Shown here in pieces: positions 16,906-24,520 of a stretch of 64,000 bases of DNA. A model generated the notes under the pieces. The model made no database searches, was not told the DNA's origin, and worked only from the letters and a program-made list of their open reading frames with translations. The position numbers were made by a program, and so were the translations under genes. Origin of the DNA: Agrobacterium leguminum (GTDB lineage: Bacteria > Pseudomonadota > Alphaproteobacteria > Rhizobiales > Rhizobiaceae); assembly GCF_015704895.1 (NCBI RefSeq), contig NZ_JADQWB010000005.1:248001-312000 (forward strand), read 5' to 3'. Every line of letters starts with the position of its first letter. The stretch's first letter is position 1.

Positions 16906-17793
16906 TCATCGTGCGGACGCAGCCTTCCGGCTGGCTATTATCCCAACAGCACCGCTCACGAGAACAAGGCAATAGCCGACCCACAAAACCAGAATGGGCC
17001 GCTCCGAGAAAAATAGGTAGCCGAATAATAAACTCCAGAGCAATTGGGTATATTGAACAGGCGCGATGACAGAAGATTGCGCCATCCGGATCGAAAGCGT
17101 CAGGCACAATCTTCCGATTGCGAGCAACGCACCTGCCCCAATGTAAAAGAGCCATTCGATCGGTGTCGGAGGCGTGTAGCGTTCCGGGAGAAGGATTCCG
17201 GTGATGAGAACGAGAATGACGACAGGCAGCAGGGTATCCGCCAGCGGAGTCGACTGGGCCCTCCATCGTCTCACCATGATCGTCGATGCGGATTGTGCAA
17301 AAGCGGCAGCAAAGGCTAGGACAACGGCCAGGCTGTCCATTGCGCCACTCGGCTGCAGAACGAGCAGGACGCCGGCAAGGCCGAGACCAGCGGACAACCA
17401 TTGAAGGCTGACAGGACGCTCGTTCAAAAACACCAGAGCCAGCAATATCGTGATGATCGGACTCGTAAAGCGGATCGAATAAACATCGGCGATTGGCATA
17501 CGCGCGATCGCATAGAGCGTCAGCCATATCATGGCGACGGACATGAGTCCCCGCGCGGACACCACCGCCCATCCCTTCACCGAGTTAATTTTGAATCCAC
17601 CCAATGGCTTGGCAAGCAACAAACCAAAAAAGACGGCAAAAACTCCGGAGAAAAAAAGCACTTGAGGAAGAGAGTGCAAACCGCTGAGAATTTTTGAAGC
17701 GGCGTCCATCAATGAAAAAGCTGCAAATCCAAGTATGGCAAAAGTAAAAGCAGCTATATAATTGTCTCGATCATGCCCAAGTGCGCGCAGCAT
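16906..17793 (-). CDS. EamA/DMT-family transporter
   Basis: A 295-residue inner-membrane protein with ten predicted helices in two EamA repeats (SIRFTSPIITILLALVFLNERP and PVQYTQLLWSLLFGYLFFSERP). It resembles exporters of the RhaT/S-adenosylmethionine-uptake type, but the substrate is not deducible. The coding sequence is noticeably more AT-rich than its neighbours, with many AAA and AAT codons at the 5' end. It also separates hflC (which has its own terminator) from degP, which together suggests a later insertion. Confidence 0.88.
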   Translation of the reverse strand: MLRALGHDRDNYIAAFTFAILGFAAFSLMDAASKILSGLHSLPQVLFFSGVFAVFFGLLLAKPLGGFKINSVKGWAVVSARGLMSVAMIWLTLYAIARMPIADVYSIRFTSPIITILLALVFLNERPVSLQWLSAGLGLAGVLLVLQPSGAMDSLAVVLAFAAAFAQSASTIMVRRWRAQSTPLADTLLPVVILVLITGILLPERYTPPTPIEWLFYIGAGALLAIGRLCLTLSIRMAQSSVIAPVQYTQLLWSLLFGYLFFSERPILVLWVGYCLVLVSGAVGIIASRKAASAR

Positions 17794-17874
17794 CTTCCAT
17801 TCTTTCAGACTATTAAAGATCGAAGATTATTGTCGCTGACTCACAATTTTATGAACGTCACACCGCAAAGGCTC

Positions 17875-17901
17875 AAAAGAAAGGGCCGGTAAAACCGGCC
17901 C
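17875..17901 (-). terminator. Intrinsic terminator after hflC
   Basis: On the minus strand, GGGCCGG-TTTTA-CCGGCCC is followed by TTTCTTTT. It lies about 24 bases after the hflC stop and closes the thyA-folA-hflK-hflC run. Confidence 0.85.
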
Positions 17902-17924
17902 CTCCAAAATCATTTTATCCGCTA

Positions 17925-18848
17925 TCAGTTCGCCGGTGCTGGCTGCGGGGCAGCCGGAGCGGCAGGAGCCGCACCGTCGATATTGTTGAAATAACGGAAG
18001 AAGGTCGAGTCCGGGGACAGAACCAGCGTCGTGCCGTTGCCGTTCAGCGCATTGGCATAGGCCGACATGGAGCGATAGAACTCGAAGAAGTTCGGATCGC
18101 GCTGGAAAGCCTCGCCGAACACCTTGTTGCGCTCCGCATCGCCTTCACCGCGCAGCACTTCGGACTGACGGCGGGCGTCGGATTCCAGTTCGACGACCTG
18201 ACGGTCGGCGATGGCGCGGCGGCGCTGCGCTTCTTCGTTACCGCGGGCGCGGATCAGTTCGGCCTCGGCCAGACGTTCCGACTTCATGCGCTCGAAGGTC
18301 TGCTGCGAGACTTCCTGCGTCAGGTCGGTACGGCGGATGCGGACATCGACGATGCTGATGCCAAGCGATTCCGCATCGGGACGCAGATCGTCACGCACTT
18401 CCTGCATCATCGATGCACGGGCGTCCGAAAGCGCCGATTCGAAACCGCGCAGACCGTAGACCCGGCGCAGCGATGCGTCGAGACGGGTACGCAGGCGCGA
18501 TTCCGCCGACATCTGGTCACCCGAGACCGTCTGCCGGAAGCGCCGCGCATCCGTGATGCGATAGACCACGAAGGCATCGACCTCGTAGAACTTGCCGCCG
18601 GAAACCTGAACACGGATATTGTCGTGATCGAAGCGCAGCGCCCGGTTCTCGATATATTGCACCCGGTCGGCATCCATGAAGGCGAAGGGCAGCTTGAAAT
18701 AGAGGCCCGGCGCGGTTTTCACATCCTGGATTTCACCGAAGCGGACGACGATGGCCTGCTGGCGCTCGTTGACGACGAAGATCGACGAGTAACCGAGGAA
18801 AAGCACGACGGCGAGGCCGACGAGAATGGCAGAAAGACGGTTACCCAT
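17925..18848 (-). CDS. hflC: HflC, membrane regulator of FtsH
   Basis: A 307-residue protein with a single N-terminal membrane anchor (LSAILVGLAVVLFLGYSSIFVVNERQQAIVVRFGE) followed by an SPFH/band-7 domain (YFKLPFAFMDADRVQYIENR). A long helical region is rich in Arg, Glu and Ala. With HflK it forms the large periplasmic complex that encloses FtsH and modulates its proteolysis. It begins one base beyond the hflK stop. The C-terminus carries a Pro/Ala-rich tail. Confidence 0.95.
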   Translation of the reverse strand: MGNRLSAILVGLAVVLFLGYSSIFVVNERQQAIVVRFGEIQDVKTAPGLYFKLPFAFMDADRVQYIENRALRFDHDNIRVQVSGGKFYEVDAFVVYRITDARRFRQTVSGDQMSAESRLRTRLDASLRRVYGLRGFESALSDARASMMQEVRDDLRPDAESLGISIVDVRIRRTDLTQEVSQQTFERMKSERLAEAELIRARGNEEAQRRRAIADRQVVELESDARRQSEVLRGEGDAERNKVFGEAFQRDPNFFEFYRSMSAYANALNGNGTTLVLSPDSTFFRYFNNIDGAAPAAPAAPQPAPAN

Positions 18849-18849
18849 A

Positions 18850-19968
18850 TCAGTTGCCTCCCTGCTGTGCTGCGCCCGGATTGTTGCGCATGATCTCGTT
18901 CAGAGGCAGATAAGGCACCACGCCCTGTTTCTCGTCGATGATGATCTTGTTGGAGCCCTTCAGAACCTGTTCCATCGTTTCCAGGAACATGCGCTGGCGG
19001 GTCACGTCCGGCGCGGTGCGATACTGGTCATAGATGGAGACGAAGCGCTGCGCCTCACCCTGCGCCTCGTTGACGACGCGCGACTTGTACGCGTTCGCTT
19101 CTTCGAGGATCTGCGCGGCCTGACCGCGAGCGGCGCCGAGCTTCTGGTTGGCGTACTGGTTGGCTTCCTGAACGAAGCGATCTTCGTCCTGTTCGGCACG
19201 CTGCACTTCGTCGAAGGCATCGGCCACTTCGCGCGGCGGCGCCGCATCTTCGATGGCCACGGCATTGATGGAAATGCCGGCGCCATAACCGTCCATGGTG
19301 GACTGGATGATGGTGCGCACATCCGCCGCAATCGCCTGACGATTATCGCGGAAAATGTCCTGTGCCGGACGACGGCCGACGACTTCGCGCATGGCGCTTT
19401 CGGAAACCTGCTGCAGGGTTTCGGCCGGGCTGTCGACGTTGAAGAGATAGGATTTCGGATCCGAAACCGTATAGAGCACCGAGAACTGCACGTTGACGAT
19501 GTTCTGGTCGCCCGTCAGCATCACGCCGCTCGACGAAGACGACGAGGCGCGCGAACCGATATTCTGCTGCTGCTCGGTAACCTTGACGATTTCAACCGTC
19601 TCGATCGGCCACAGATGGAAATGCAGGCCGGGCATCGAGATTTCGTCCTTCGGGCGGCCGAAACGCAGCTCCACGCCGCGCTCGTCCGGCTGGACGGTAT
19701 AGATGGACTGGATGCCGAGGAAAACCAGCACGACGAGAACCACGATGGCAACTGCGCCGCCGTTGAAGCCGCCGGGCAGCACATTCTTGAAACGGTCCTG
19801 GCTGCGCCGGATGATCTCTTCGAGATCGGGCGGGCCGCCATTGCCGCCGCCACCGCCGCGAGGCCGGTTAGGCCCCTGCCCCCATGGGCCGCCACCGCCG
19901 CCCTGGTTGTTTCCTCCACCGCCGCCGCCCCAAGGGCCGCCGCCGCCATTCTGATTGCTCCAGGGCAT
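18850..19968 (-). CDS. hflK: HflK, membrane regulator of FtsH
   Basis: A 372-residue SPFH-domain protein. The N-terminus is strikingly glycine-rich (repeated GGGG and PWG units over about 45 residues), as in other HflK proteins. One transmembrane helix follows (AVAIVVLVVLVFLGIQSIYTVQPDERGV) and then the band-7 domain. The ATG at 19968 has AGAGG close upstream; the in-frame TTG just before it is unlikely to be used. It forms a complex with HflC. Confidence 0.95.
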   Translation of the reverse strand: MPWSNQNGGGGPWGGGGGGNNQGGGGGPWGQGPNRPRGGGGGNGGPPDLEEIIRRSQDRFKNVLPGGFNGGAVAIVVLVVLVFLGIQSIYTVQPDERGVELRFGRPKDEISMPGLHFHLWPIETVEIVKVTEQQQNIGSRASSSSSSGVMLTGDQNIVNVQFSVLYTVSDPKSYLFNVDSPAETLQQVSESAMREVVGRRPAQDIFRDNRQAIAADVRTIIQSTMDGYGAGISINAVAIEDAAPPREVADAFDEVQRAEQDEDRFVQEANQYANQKLGAARGQAAQILEEANAYKSRVVNEAQGEAQRFVSIYDQYRTAPDVTRQRMFLETMEQVLKGSNKIIIDEKQGVVPYLPLNEIMRNNPGAAQQGGN

Positions 19969-20111
19969 CAATACCTCTTTATAAAAGCCTCTCCCGGTTC
20001 CGTTCGAAAGCGATTGCTCGCGTGCGGCGGGAATATCGACCCGTTATAGGAAGGAGAAGCGTCCGTTTCAACGCAGAGGTGGTAACTAAATACCCAATCA
20101 GGGTAAATAGT

Positions 20112-20639
20112 TCACTTTGACGCGGCTCTTCGCACATAAGTGGTAAACAGAACCGGATAATTGTCCTTTTCCCCTGCGGGAGCGGGGATTTCCTCGATTT
20201 TCTCAAAAACAGCAGGATCGATTTCCGGAAAAAAAGTGTCGCCATCGAGCTTTACCGCGACATGGGTGACGGAAAGTTGATCGGCGAAGGGCATGGCCTG
20301 CCGATAAATCTCACCGCCACCGGCCACGAAGACCTCATCAACACCCAACTCCACAGCCTTGCTTCTGGCAAGCTTCAAAGCCTCATCCAGCGCGGAGACG
20401 ACATCCACGCCTTGCGGCCGGTAATCGGCATTGCGGCTGACGATGATATGCGGGCGGCCCGGCAATGGACGCTCGCCGACGGACAAAAATGTCTTGCGGC
20501 CCATGATGAGCGGCTTGCCCATCGTCATCGCCTTGAATCGCTTGAGGTCGGTGGAGAGTTTCCACGGCATGTCGAGGTCGCGGCCGATGACGCCGTTTTC
20601 GGACACCGCGACGATGATGGTGACGCGCGGCTCGCTCAT
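20112..20639 (-). CDS. folA: Dihydrofolate reductase
   Basis: A 175-residue enzyme that regenerates tetrahydrofolate with NADPH. The N-terminal signature is [27 protein letters not shown] and includes the catalytic acid and Trp region. It continues with [20 protein letters not shown] and [13 protein letters not shown]. It overlaps the thyA stop by four bases (ATGA). The pairing is logical, because thymidylate synthase produces dihydrofolate that this enzyme recycles. Confidence 0.95.
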   Translation of the reverse strand: MSEPRVTIIVAVSENGVIGRDLDMPWKLSTDLKRFKAMTMGKPLIMGRKTFLSVGERPLPGRPHIIVSRNADYRPQGVDVVSALDEALKLARSKAVELGVDEVFVAGGGEIYRQAMPFADQLSVTHVAVKLDGDTFFPEIDPAVFEKIEEIPAPAGEKDNYPVLFTTYVRRAASK

Positions 20640-21430
20640 ACCGCGATCGGCGCCTTGATGCTTGAATCGGCCTCGTAGTTTTCCAGCGTAAAGTCTTCGA
20701 ACTTAAAGCTGAAAAGATCCTTCACATCCGGGTTGAGGCGCATCGTCGGCAGGGCCTTCGGCGTGCGCGTCATCTGCAGCTTCGCCTGCTCGAAATGGTT
20801 GGCATAGATATGCGCATCGCCGAGCGTATGGACGAAATCGCCCGGCTTCAGGCCGGTGACCTGCGCCACCATCAGCGTCAGCAGCGCATAGGACGCGATG
20901 TTGAACGGCACGCCGAGGAAAATGTCGGCCGAGCGCTGATAGAGCTGGCAGGACAGCTTGCCATCCGAAACATAGAACTGGAACAGGCAATGGCAGGGCG
21001 GCAGCGCCATTTCGTCCACCAGCGCCGGGTTCCAGGCCGAAACGATATGACGGCGGGAGTTCGGATTGGTTTTCAGGCTCTCGATCAAAAGCGCGATCTG
21101 GTCGACATGGCGACCGTCTGGTGCGGGCCACGAGCGCCACTGCGCACCATAGACCGGACCGAGATCGCCGTTCTCGTCGGCCCACTCGTCCCAGATGGAA
21201 ACGCCGTTTTCCTTGAGATAGGCGATATTGGTATCGCCCTTCAGGAACCACAGCAGTTCATGAATGATGGAGCGCAGATGCAGCTTCTTGGTGGTGAGAA
21301 CCGGAAAACCTTCGGAGAGGTCGAAACGCATCTGGTAACCGAACACCGAGCGCGTACCCGTGCCGGTGCGGTCTCCGCGGTCGGAGCCGGTTTCCATCAC
21401 ATGCCGGAGAAGATCGAGATATTGTTTCAT
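20636..21430 (-). CDS. thyA: Thymidylate synthase
   Basis: A 264-residue enzyme that methylates dUMP to dTMP using methylene-tetrahydrofolate. It starts [26 protein letters not shown], the typical beginning. The catalytic cysteine is in [12 protein letters not shown], and the folate/nucleotide segments [21 protein letters not shown] and GDAHIYANH are intact. The length equals that of E. coli ThyA. It is coupled to folA downstream. Confidence 0.97.
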   Translation of the reverse strand: MKQYLDLLRHVMETGSDRGDRTGTGTRSVFGYQMRFDLSEGFPVLTTKKLHLRSIIHELLWFLKGDTNIAYLKENGVSIWDEWADENGDLGPVYGAQWRSWPAPDGRHVDQIALLIESLKTNPNSRRHIVSAWNPALVDEMALPPCHCLFQFYVSDGKLSCQLYQRSADIFLGVPFNIASYALLTLMVAQVTGLKPGDFVHTLGDAHIYANHFEQAKLQMTRTPKALPTMRLNPDVKDLFSFKFEDFTLENYEADSSIKAPIAV

Positions 21431-21529
21431 GCGTTCTGCCGCCGATTCCCTGATACCAGGGGAATATAATAGCACAGGGCGGCAGAACCAATCACCGGGG
21501 AAACGCTTATCCCCGCCTTTCAGGAAAAA

Positions 21530-21838
21530 TCAGAGAGATTGCAGTTTCCCGAGTTCCTTGGCGACCAGGTAATAAAAGGTCACGCGCGATTTGGAGCGGT
21601 CCGCTGCCATGGCCTTGGCAACGGCATCGATTGCCTGATCGGCCGTACCGTCGGTCACGCCGAGCTTCTTGCCGCACCAGCTCGCCTTCACACGTGCAAG
21701 CTCTTCCGGATCGGAAGCGGACACCAGCGAGGAATCCCGGTTGCGCAGGGCGATGCCGAGATGCTTGACGATCTTGCCGACCACGGCTTCGTCGGCTGCT
21801 GCGTCGTATTTCTTCACATCTGCGAGATAGTCAGTCAT
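21530..21838 (-). CDS. DUF2853 family protein
   Basis: A 102-residue soluble protein starting MTDYLADVKKYDAAADEAVV. GGAG lies five to seven bases before the ATG, which decides the start over upstream in-frame codons. The alpha-helical, Lys/Ala-rich composition and the KSRVTFYYLVAKELGKL C-terminus match DUF2853. No function is known to me. It lies alone between thyA and the divergent ssrA gene. Confidence 0.75.
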   Translation of the reverse strand: MTDYLADVKKYDAAADEAVVGKIVKHLGIALRNRDSSLVSASDPEELARVKASWCGKKLGVTDGTADQAIDAVAKAMAADRSKSRVTFYYLVAKELGKLQSL

Positions 21839-22025
21839 GTCCACTCCTTCGTGTGTCCCCGGCCCGGTGTTGCTTCTGGTGACCGGTTGCATGGACAATG
21901 GGACAGCAATCCCTCGTCGTCAAGAATTGTCTAAAGTGCGGACCGCAATCACGAAACCTTTTCATGGAATTGTCATCACCCCCCTTTTCTCAGGCGGTCG
22001 AAACGCCTATATGAGCCTTGCCGGG

Positions 22026-22353
22026 GCAACCCGGCTATGGCGATAAACGGTCGGTGTAATAAACCTATTGGACCCGGGGGCGGTACCCGGCGCCTCCACC
22101 AAAAACCGGCGGACTTTCATGAAACGAAGGCCGGCTTTTGATGGGGGCGAAATAGGATCGACAAGGGCGTAAAGATCGAACTTTTGCTCGGCATGATACC
22201 GCCGTTATCGGGTCACAAGTGTAGTTGCAAACGACAACAACGCTAAGGAATATGCTCTCGCTGCCTAATGGCGGTGCGGGAATTCCGCTCTAAAGTCCTC
22301 ACGGTTAGCCCCGTGAGGCGGGGTTCGGAGGTACCTGGCAACAGAAACCTCCA
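22026..22353 (+). ncRNA. ssrA: Permuted two-piece transfer-messenger RNA (tmRNA)
   Basis: The gene is circularly permuted, as in other alphaproteobacteria. The acceptor piece comes first and ends CGCCTCC-A-CCA (22091-22101), preceded by a T-arm-like hairpin. After about 41 bases of intervening sequence, the coding piece begins GGGGGCG (22143-22149), which pairs with CGCCTCC to form the seven-base-pair acceptor stem, then continues with the D-loop-like region ATAGGATCGAC. The tag frame runs from the resume codon GCA at 22227 to TAA at 22266-22268 and encodes ANDNNAKEYALAA. Outer ends are approximate. The RNA rescues stalled ribosomes and tags the products for ClpXP. Confidence 0.93.
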
Positions 22354-22584
22354 CCTTCTCCATTTTGCCTGAATTGGTTATATGATAGCTGACTCGCAAT
22401 CGGCATCGGCTTTTCCGTTGCTGCCGTTCAGGACATTGCGTATACTTGGCCAACGCGTGAGCGTCAGGATCGGAAATGATCCCGGCTCAAGGATTACGCG
22501 AAGATTCAAAGTGTTACAGCGTCCTTGGCGCGCAAGCCGCGCCGTGCATGAAAAGACGTTCGAATAAGGGAAAGACAGGACCGC

Positions 22585-23097
22585 ATGGGGCAGGATCATA
22601 TCCGTTACGACATTCTCGCACAGGATGCCCTTCGCGGCGTTATTCGTAAGGTTTTGGGTGAAGTGGCCGCAACCGGCCGTCTGCCCGGCGACCACCACTT
22701 CTTCATCACCTTCCTGACCGGCGCGCCGGGCGTGCGGATTTCCCAGCACCTCAAGGCGAAATATGCCGAGCAGATGACCATCGTTATCCAGCATCAGTTC
22801 TGGGACCTGAAGGTAACCGAAACCGGCTTCGAAATCGGCCTGTCCTTCTCGGATACGCCGGAAAAGCTGGTTATTCCCTATAACGCCATTCGCGGTTTCT
22901 ACGATCCTTCCGTCAATTTCGAGCTCGAATTCGACGTGCCTCTGGCCGAAGAGGAAGAAATCGAAGACGCGGAGATCACCGCTTATCCCGTTTCCCATGA
23001 GGCAAAGCCCGCTGCCGCTTCCGAGACGCCCAAATCCGGCGAGGAAAAGAAGGAAGGCTCGGTCGTTTCGCTGGATGCCTTCCGCAAGAAGCAATAA
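22585..23097 (+). CDS. sspB: SspB-family ClpXP adaptor
   Basis: A 170-residue adaptor of the alphaproteobacterial SspB type. The N-terminal ~130 residues form the substrate-binding domain (HHFFITFLTGAPGVRISQHLKAKY and LVIPYNAIRGFYDPSVNF). A disordered acidic/Ala-rich linker follows. The extreme C-terminus, GSVVSLDAFRKKQ (residues 158-170), looks like the ClpX-binding (XB) tail. It binds tmRNA-tagged proteins and delivers them to ClpXP. It lies about 230 bases downstream of ssrA, the gene for the tag it recognises, and 44 bases before a DUF4169 gene. Confidence 0.92.
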   Translation: MGQDHIRYDILAQDALRGVIRKVLGEVAATGRLPGDHHFFITFLTGAPGVRISQHLKAKYAEQMTIVIQHQFWDLKVTETGFEIGLSFSDTPEKLVIPYNAIRGFYDPSVNFELEFDVPLAEEEEIEDAEITAYPVSHEAKPAAASETPKSGEEKKEGSVVSLDAFRKKQ

Positions 23098-23141
23098 CGG
23101 CTTTTACGCCGAGCTTACGAAACCCGAGGAGACATATCCCC

Positions 23142-23345
23142 ATGGCGGCCGATATCGTCAATCTGCGTCAGTTTCGCAAACAGAAAGCCCGTAGCGAAAA
23201 AGAAAAGCAGGCGGAGCAGAACCGCCTGTCCTTCGGCCGCACCAAGACCGAAAAAAATCTTACCTCGGCCCTGAACGAAAAGGCCGAAAAGGCGCTCGAT
23301 CAGGGGCGGCTCGAAAAAAACGATGACGCGACCGGCAAAGACTGA
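23142..23345 (+). CDS. DUF4169 family small protein
   Basis: A 67-residue, highly charged protein (Lys, Arg, Glu) predicted to be helical or disordered, with RLSFGRTKTEKN in the middle as in other DUF4169 members. GAGGAG lies about eight bases before the ATG. Residues 4-15, DIVNLRQFRKQK, resemble the C-terminal ClpX-binding tail of the SspB encoded just upstream (VVSLDAFRKK): the hydrophobic residue, L, FR and K coincide. No function is known; a ClpX-related role is my inference from the motif and neighbour. Confidence 0.8.
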   Translation: MAADIVNLRQFRKQKARSEKEKQAEQNRLSFGRTKTEKNLTSALNEKAEKALDQGRLEKNDDATGKD

Positions 23346-23458
23346 CAGGCCGGCCGACCGTCGCGGATTTCGGGACTGTCGGAAAAGAATCGCAAAACAG
23401 GGACTTGCCGGGGAGACATGATTCAGACCTCCAACCGGTTTCACCGGAGACCGATCTG

Positions 23459-23668
23459 ATGATCCGCAAGCACTCCGCGACGTTGCACGGCCACCGCACC
23501 AGCATTTCACTCGAGGATGCCTTCTGGGACGAGCTGAAGACCATTGCGGAAAGACGCAAGATCAGTTTCGCGGCCCTACTTGCTGAAATAGACGACAACC
23601 GCTCCGCCGACAGCAATCTGTCCTCGTCGCTGAGGGTTTATGTGCTGAACTGGCTGAAAACCCGCTGA
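23459..23668 (+). CDS. Ribbon-helix-helix domain protein
   Basis: A 69-residue protein beginning MIRKHSATLHGHRTSISLED. It has the ribbon-helix-helix pattern: a short basic strand, then FWDELKTIAERRKISFAALLAEID and SSLRVYVLNWLKTR. Such proteins are usually dimeric DNA-binding regulators, although this subclass is short and has no known target. GGAG precedes the ATG by nine bases. It is the last gene of the sspB-DUF4169 run and is followed by a plausible terminator. Confidence 0.8.
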   Translation: MIRKHSATLHGHRTSISLEDAFWDELKTIAERRKISFAALLAEIDDNRSADSNLSSSLRVYVLNWLKTR

Positions 23669-23697
23669 CCTTCCGCAAGCTTTCCTGTCAAAGACGC

Positions 23698-23733
23698 TCC
23701 GGCCACGAGCGGGCATCTCGCCCGCCGGATTTT
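23698..23733 (+). terminator. Probable terminator of the sspB run
   Basis: The stem GCGGGC-ATCTC-GCCCGC (23709-23725), with possible outer pairing TCCGG/CCGGA, is followed by TTTT at 23730-23733. It lies 30 bases past the ribbon-helix-helix gene. Confidence 0.45.
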
Positions 23734-23902
23734 ACCCATCCAGCCACTACGAAAAATTCCGCCGAAAACTCGTAACGCCGTGAAAGTATTCATTAAACAT
23801 TAGCGGCATAATCTGCGCTCCAAGGCATCCCCGTATTGCGTAGCCTTGCTTCCAGATTTTGTTTCAGATCCTTCCATTCCACACATCCGCCACGAGGCGA
23901 CC

Positions 23903-24229
23903 ATGGTTTCTGCCGTTTCGGGAACGAGCGCTGTTTCCCTGCTTTCTTCTTCATCCACATCGTCTTCAAGCGTTTCCGAACTGAAAGCACAGATTGCCGA
24001 AAAGCAGTCGGAGCTTGCTGAGACCACGGAAGCAAAAGCACAGGAAGAGCTGAAGAGCGCAATCGCGTCCCTCAAAGCTCAGCTCGAAGCTCTCGAAAAC
24101 AGCGCCGAAAAATCGGCATCGTCGAGCGAAAATGCGGAAAAGCCGAGCCTTTCCGGTGAAAGCGCCAGGATCGGCACCAAAAATTTCGACGCCGACACGC
24201 CATTCGGCGAACGCGAAACCTGGGTTTGA
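23903..24229 (+). CDS. Small Ser-rich coiled-coil protein (FlxA-like)
   Basis: A 108-residue protein. Residues 1-25 are mostly Ser, Thr, Ala and Val. They are followed by a heptad-like coiled coil (ELKAQIAEKQSELAETTEAKAQEELKSAIASLKAQLEALE) that resembles FlxA-like proteins, and then a polar tail ending FGERETWV. GAGG lies five bases before the ATG at 23903; earlier in-frame ATGs lack a ribosome-binding site. There is no signal peptide. The function is unknown and the FlxA relationship is tentative. Confidence 0.65.
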   Translation: MVSAVSGTSAVSLLSSSSTSSSSVSELKAQIAEKQSELAETTEAKAQEELKSAIASLKAQLEALENSAEKSASSSENAEKPSLSGESARIGTKNFDADTPFGERETWV

Positions 24230-24520
24230 CAGTTTCGCTGGGATTTTTCCGTCAAAGCGATTGATGGGCAGCGCAAAATGCTCGCCGCGGAAGGCCGCAA
24301 ACCTTTGCCGGATTGGCCTTATCGCTAGGTCAAACCATTGCTGTCCGGTCCCCTTGAAGTCACCGGTGAAGAACGCACTTTCGTTCGACGTCCTCGGAAC
24401 TGCACCAAAAATCTAAACACGTTAAGAAACAGGCCGGAGCATGACGCGGCATGCGGAGGGAAGCCCCGCGCCGTTCGTCAACTATCTTAAAAGGAAGTCA
24501 GCCTCGCTTGCCACGCAAGC

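Noticed and set aside
18826-20049. A 407-codon open frame on the plus strand opposite hflK and hflC
   Set aside because: It is antisense to two clear SPFH-domain genes. Such frames arise from GC-rich codon usage, and no domain is recognisable in it.
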